Assembly: GCF_023634765.1 (NCBI RefSeq) | Contig: NZ_JAMLFX010000013.1 | Coordinates: forward strand, 1-32,626 | Direction: 5' to 3' | DNA from: Pseudomonas sp. AKS31 | Lineage (GTDB): Bacteria > Pseudomonadota > Gammaproteobacteria > Pseudomonadales > Pseudomonadaceae | Length of the DNA stretch: 32,626 bases | In this document: one piece after another, positions 32,602 through 32,626 of the stretch | How the letters are laid out: each line of letters starts with the position of its first letter | Position numbering within the stretch: position 1 is the stretch's first letter | Notes under the pieces: model-generated | Databases searched by the model: none | What the model saw: only the letters and a program-made list of their open reading frames with translations | What the model was told of the DNA's origin: nothing | Translations under genes and position numbers: made by a program

Positions 32602-32626
32602 CCGGGCGGCCCTTAAAGCCGCCCGG
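32602..32626 (+). terminator. Stem downstream of the PhoH-like gene, cut by window end
   Basis: CCGGGCGGC and GCCGCCCGG form a 9-bp GC-rich stem around CCTTAAA, starting about 14 bases after the stop codon. The T tract expected after it would lie outside the window. Confidence 0.75.

Noticed and set aside
1..32626. Possible CRISPR array or mobile element core
   Set aside because: Repeats are dispersed palindromes, not regularly spaced direct repeats, and no transposase, integrase, phage or Cas gene is present.

Overview
The window reads as chromosome of a Pseudomonas fluorescens-group bacterium. Three things point there: a complete twelve-gene alginate operon in the canonical Pseudomonas order (algD-8-44-K-E-G-X-L-I-J-F-A), GC-rich coding sequence with Pseudomonas-type proteins throughout, and many copies of the short palindromic REP sequences typical of this group (GTAGGAGCTGCCGAAGGC..., GTGGGAGCGAGCCTGCTC..., GTGGGAGCTGGCTTGCC...). 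No tRNA, rRNA, CRISPR array, insertion sequence or transposase gene was recognised.

Layout. 1-2086: an accessory-looking, repeat-rich patch with an orphan A+T-rich gene (533-994, minus), a DUF6124-type small gene (1332-1706, minus) and a decayed copy of that gene's 3' end (about 411-486). 2087-8229: a LysR regulator (minus) divergent from an efflux operon made of an outer-membrane lipoprotein channel, a FUSC-type inner-membrane protein, a DUF1656 (AaeX-type) small membrane protein and an HlyD-type periplasmic adaptor. 8289-10859: a Sel1-like lipoprotein, a short-chain dehydrogenase and a small two-helix membrane protein, all minus strand. 11095-27881: the alginate operon on the minus strand, with a strong intrinsic terminator after algA (11018-11078). 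27882-28691: a long non-coding algD upstream region holding a good match to an AlgU (sigma-22) promoter. 28692-32626: yaaA (minus), a polysaccharide-deacetylase-like protein with an eroded active site (plus) and a PIN-PhoH ATPase (plus).

How the genes work together. AlgA and AlgD make GDP-mannuronate. Alg8 and Alg44 polymerise it under c-di-GMP control. AlgG, AlgX and AlgL epimerise, acetylate and trim the chain in the periplasm, with AlgI, AlgJ and AlgF feeding acetyl groups. AlgK and AlgE export it. The catalytic or ligand-binding residues checked in Alg44, Alg8, AlgG, AlgX, AlgL, AlgI, AlgJ, AlgD and AlgA are all present, so the pathway looks intact.

The most unusual features are repeats rather than genes. 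A roughly 150-bp miniature element with terminal inverted repeats occurs three times. In the two copies that abut an intact gene its right edge supplies that gene's TAA stop codon; the third abuts a gene remnant. Four palindromic insertions lie inside the alginate operon, and one of them is translated in frame as part of the algK signal peptide.
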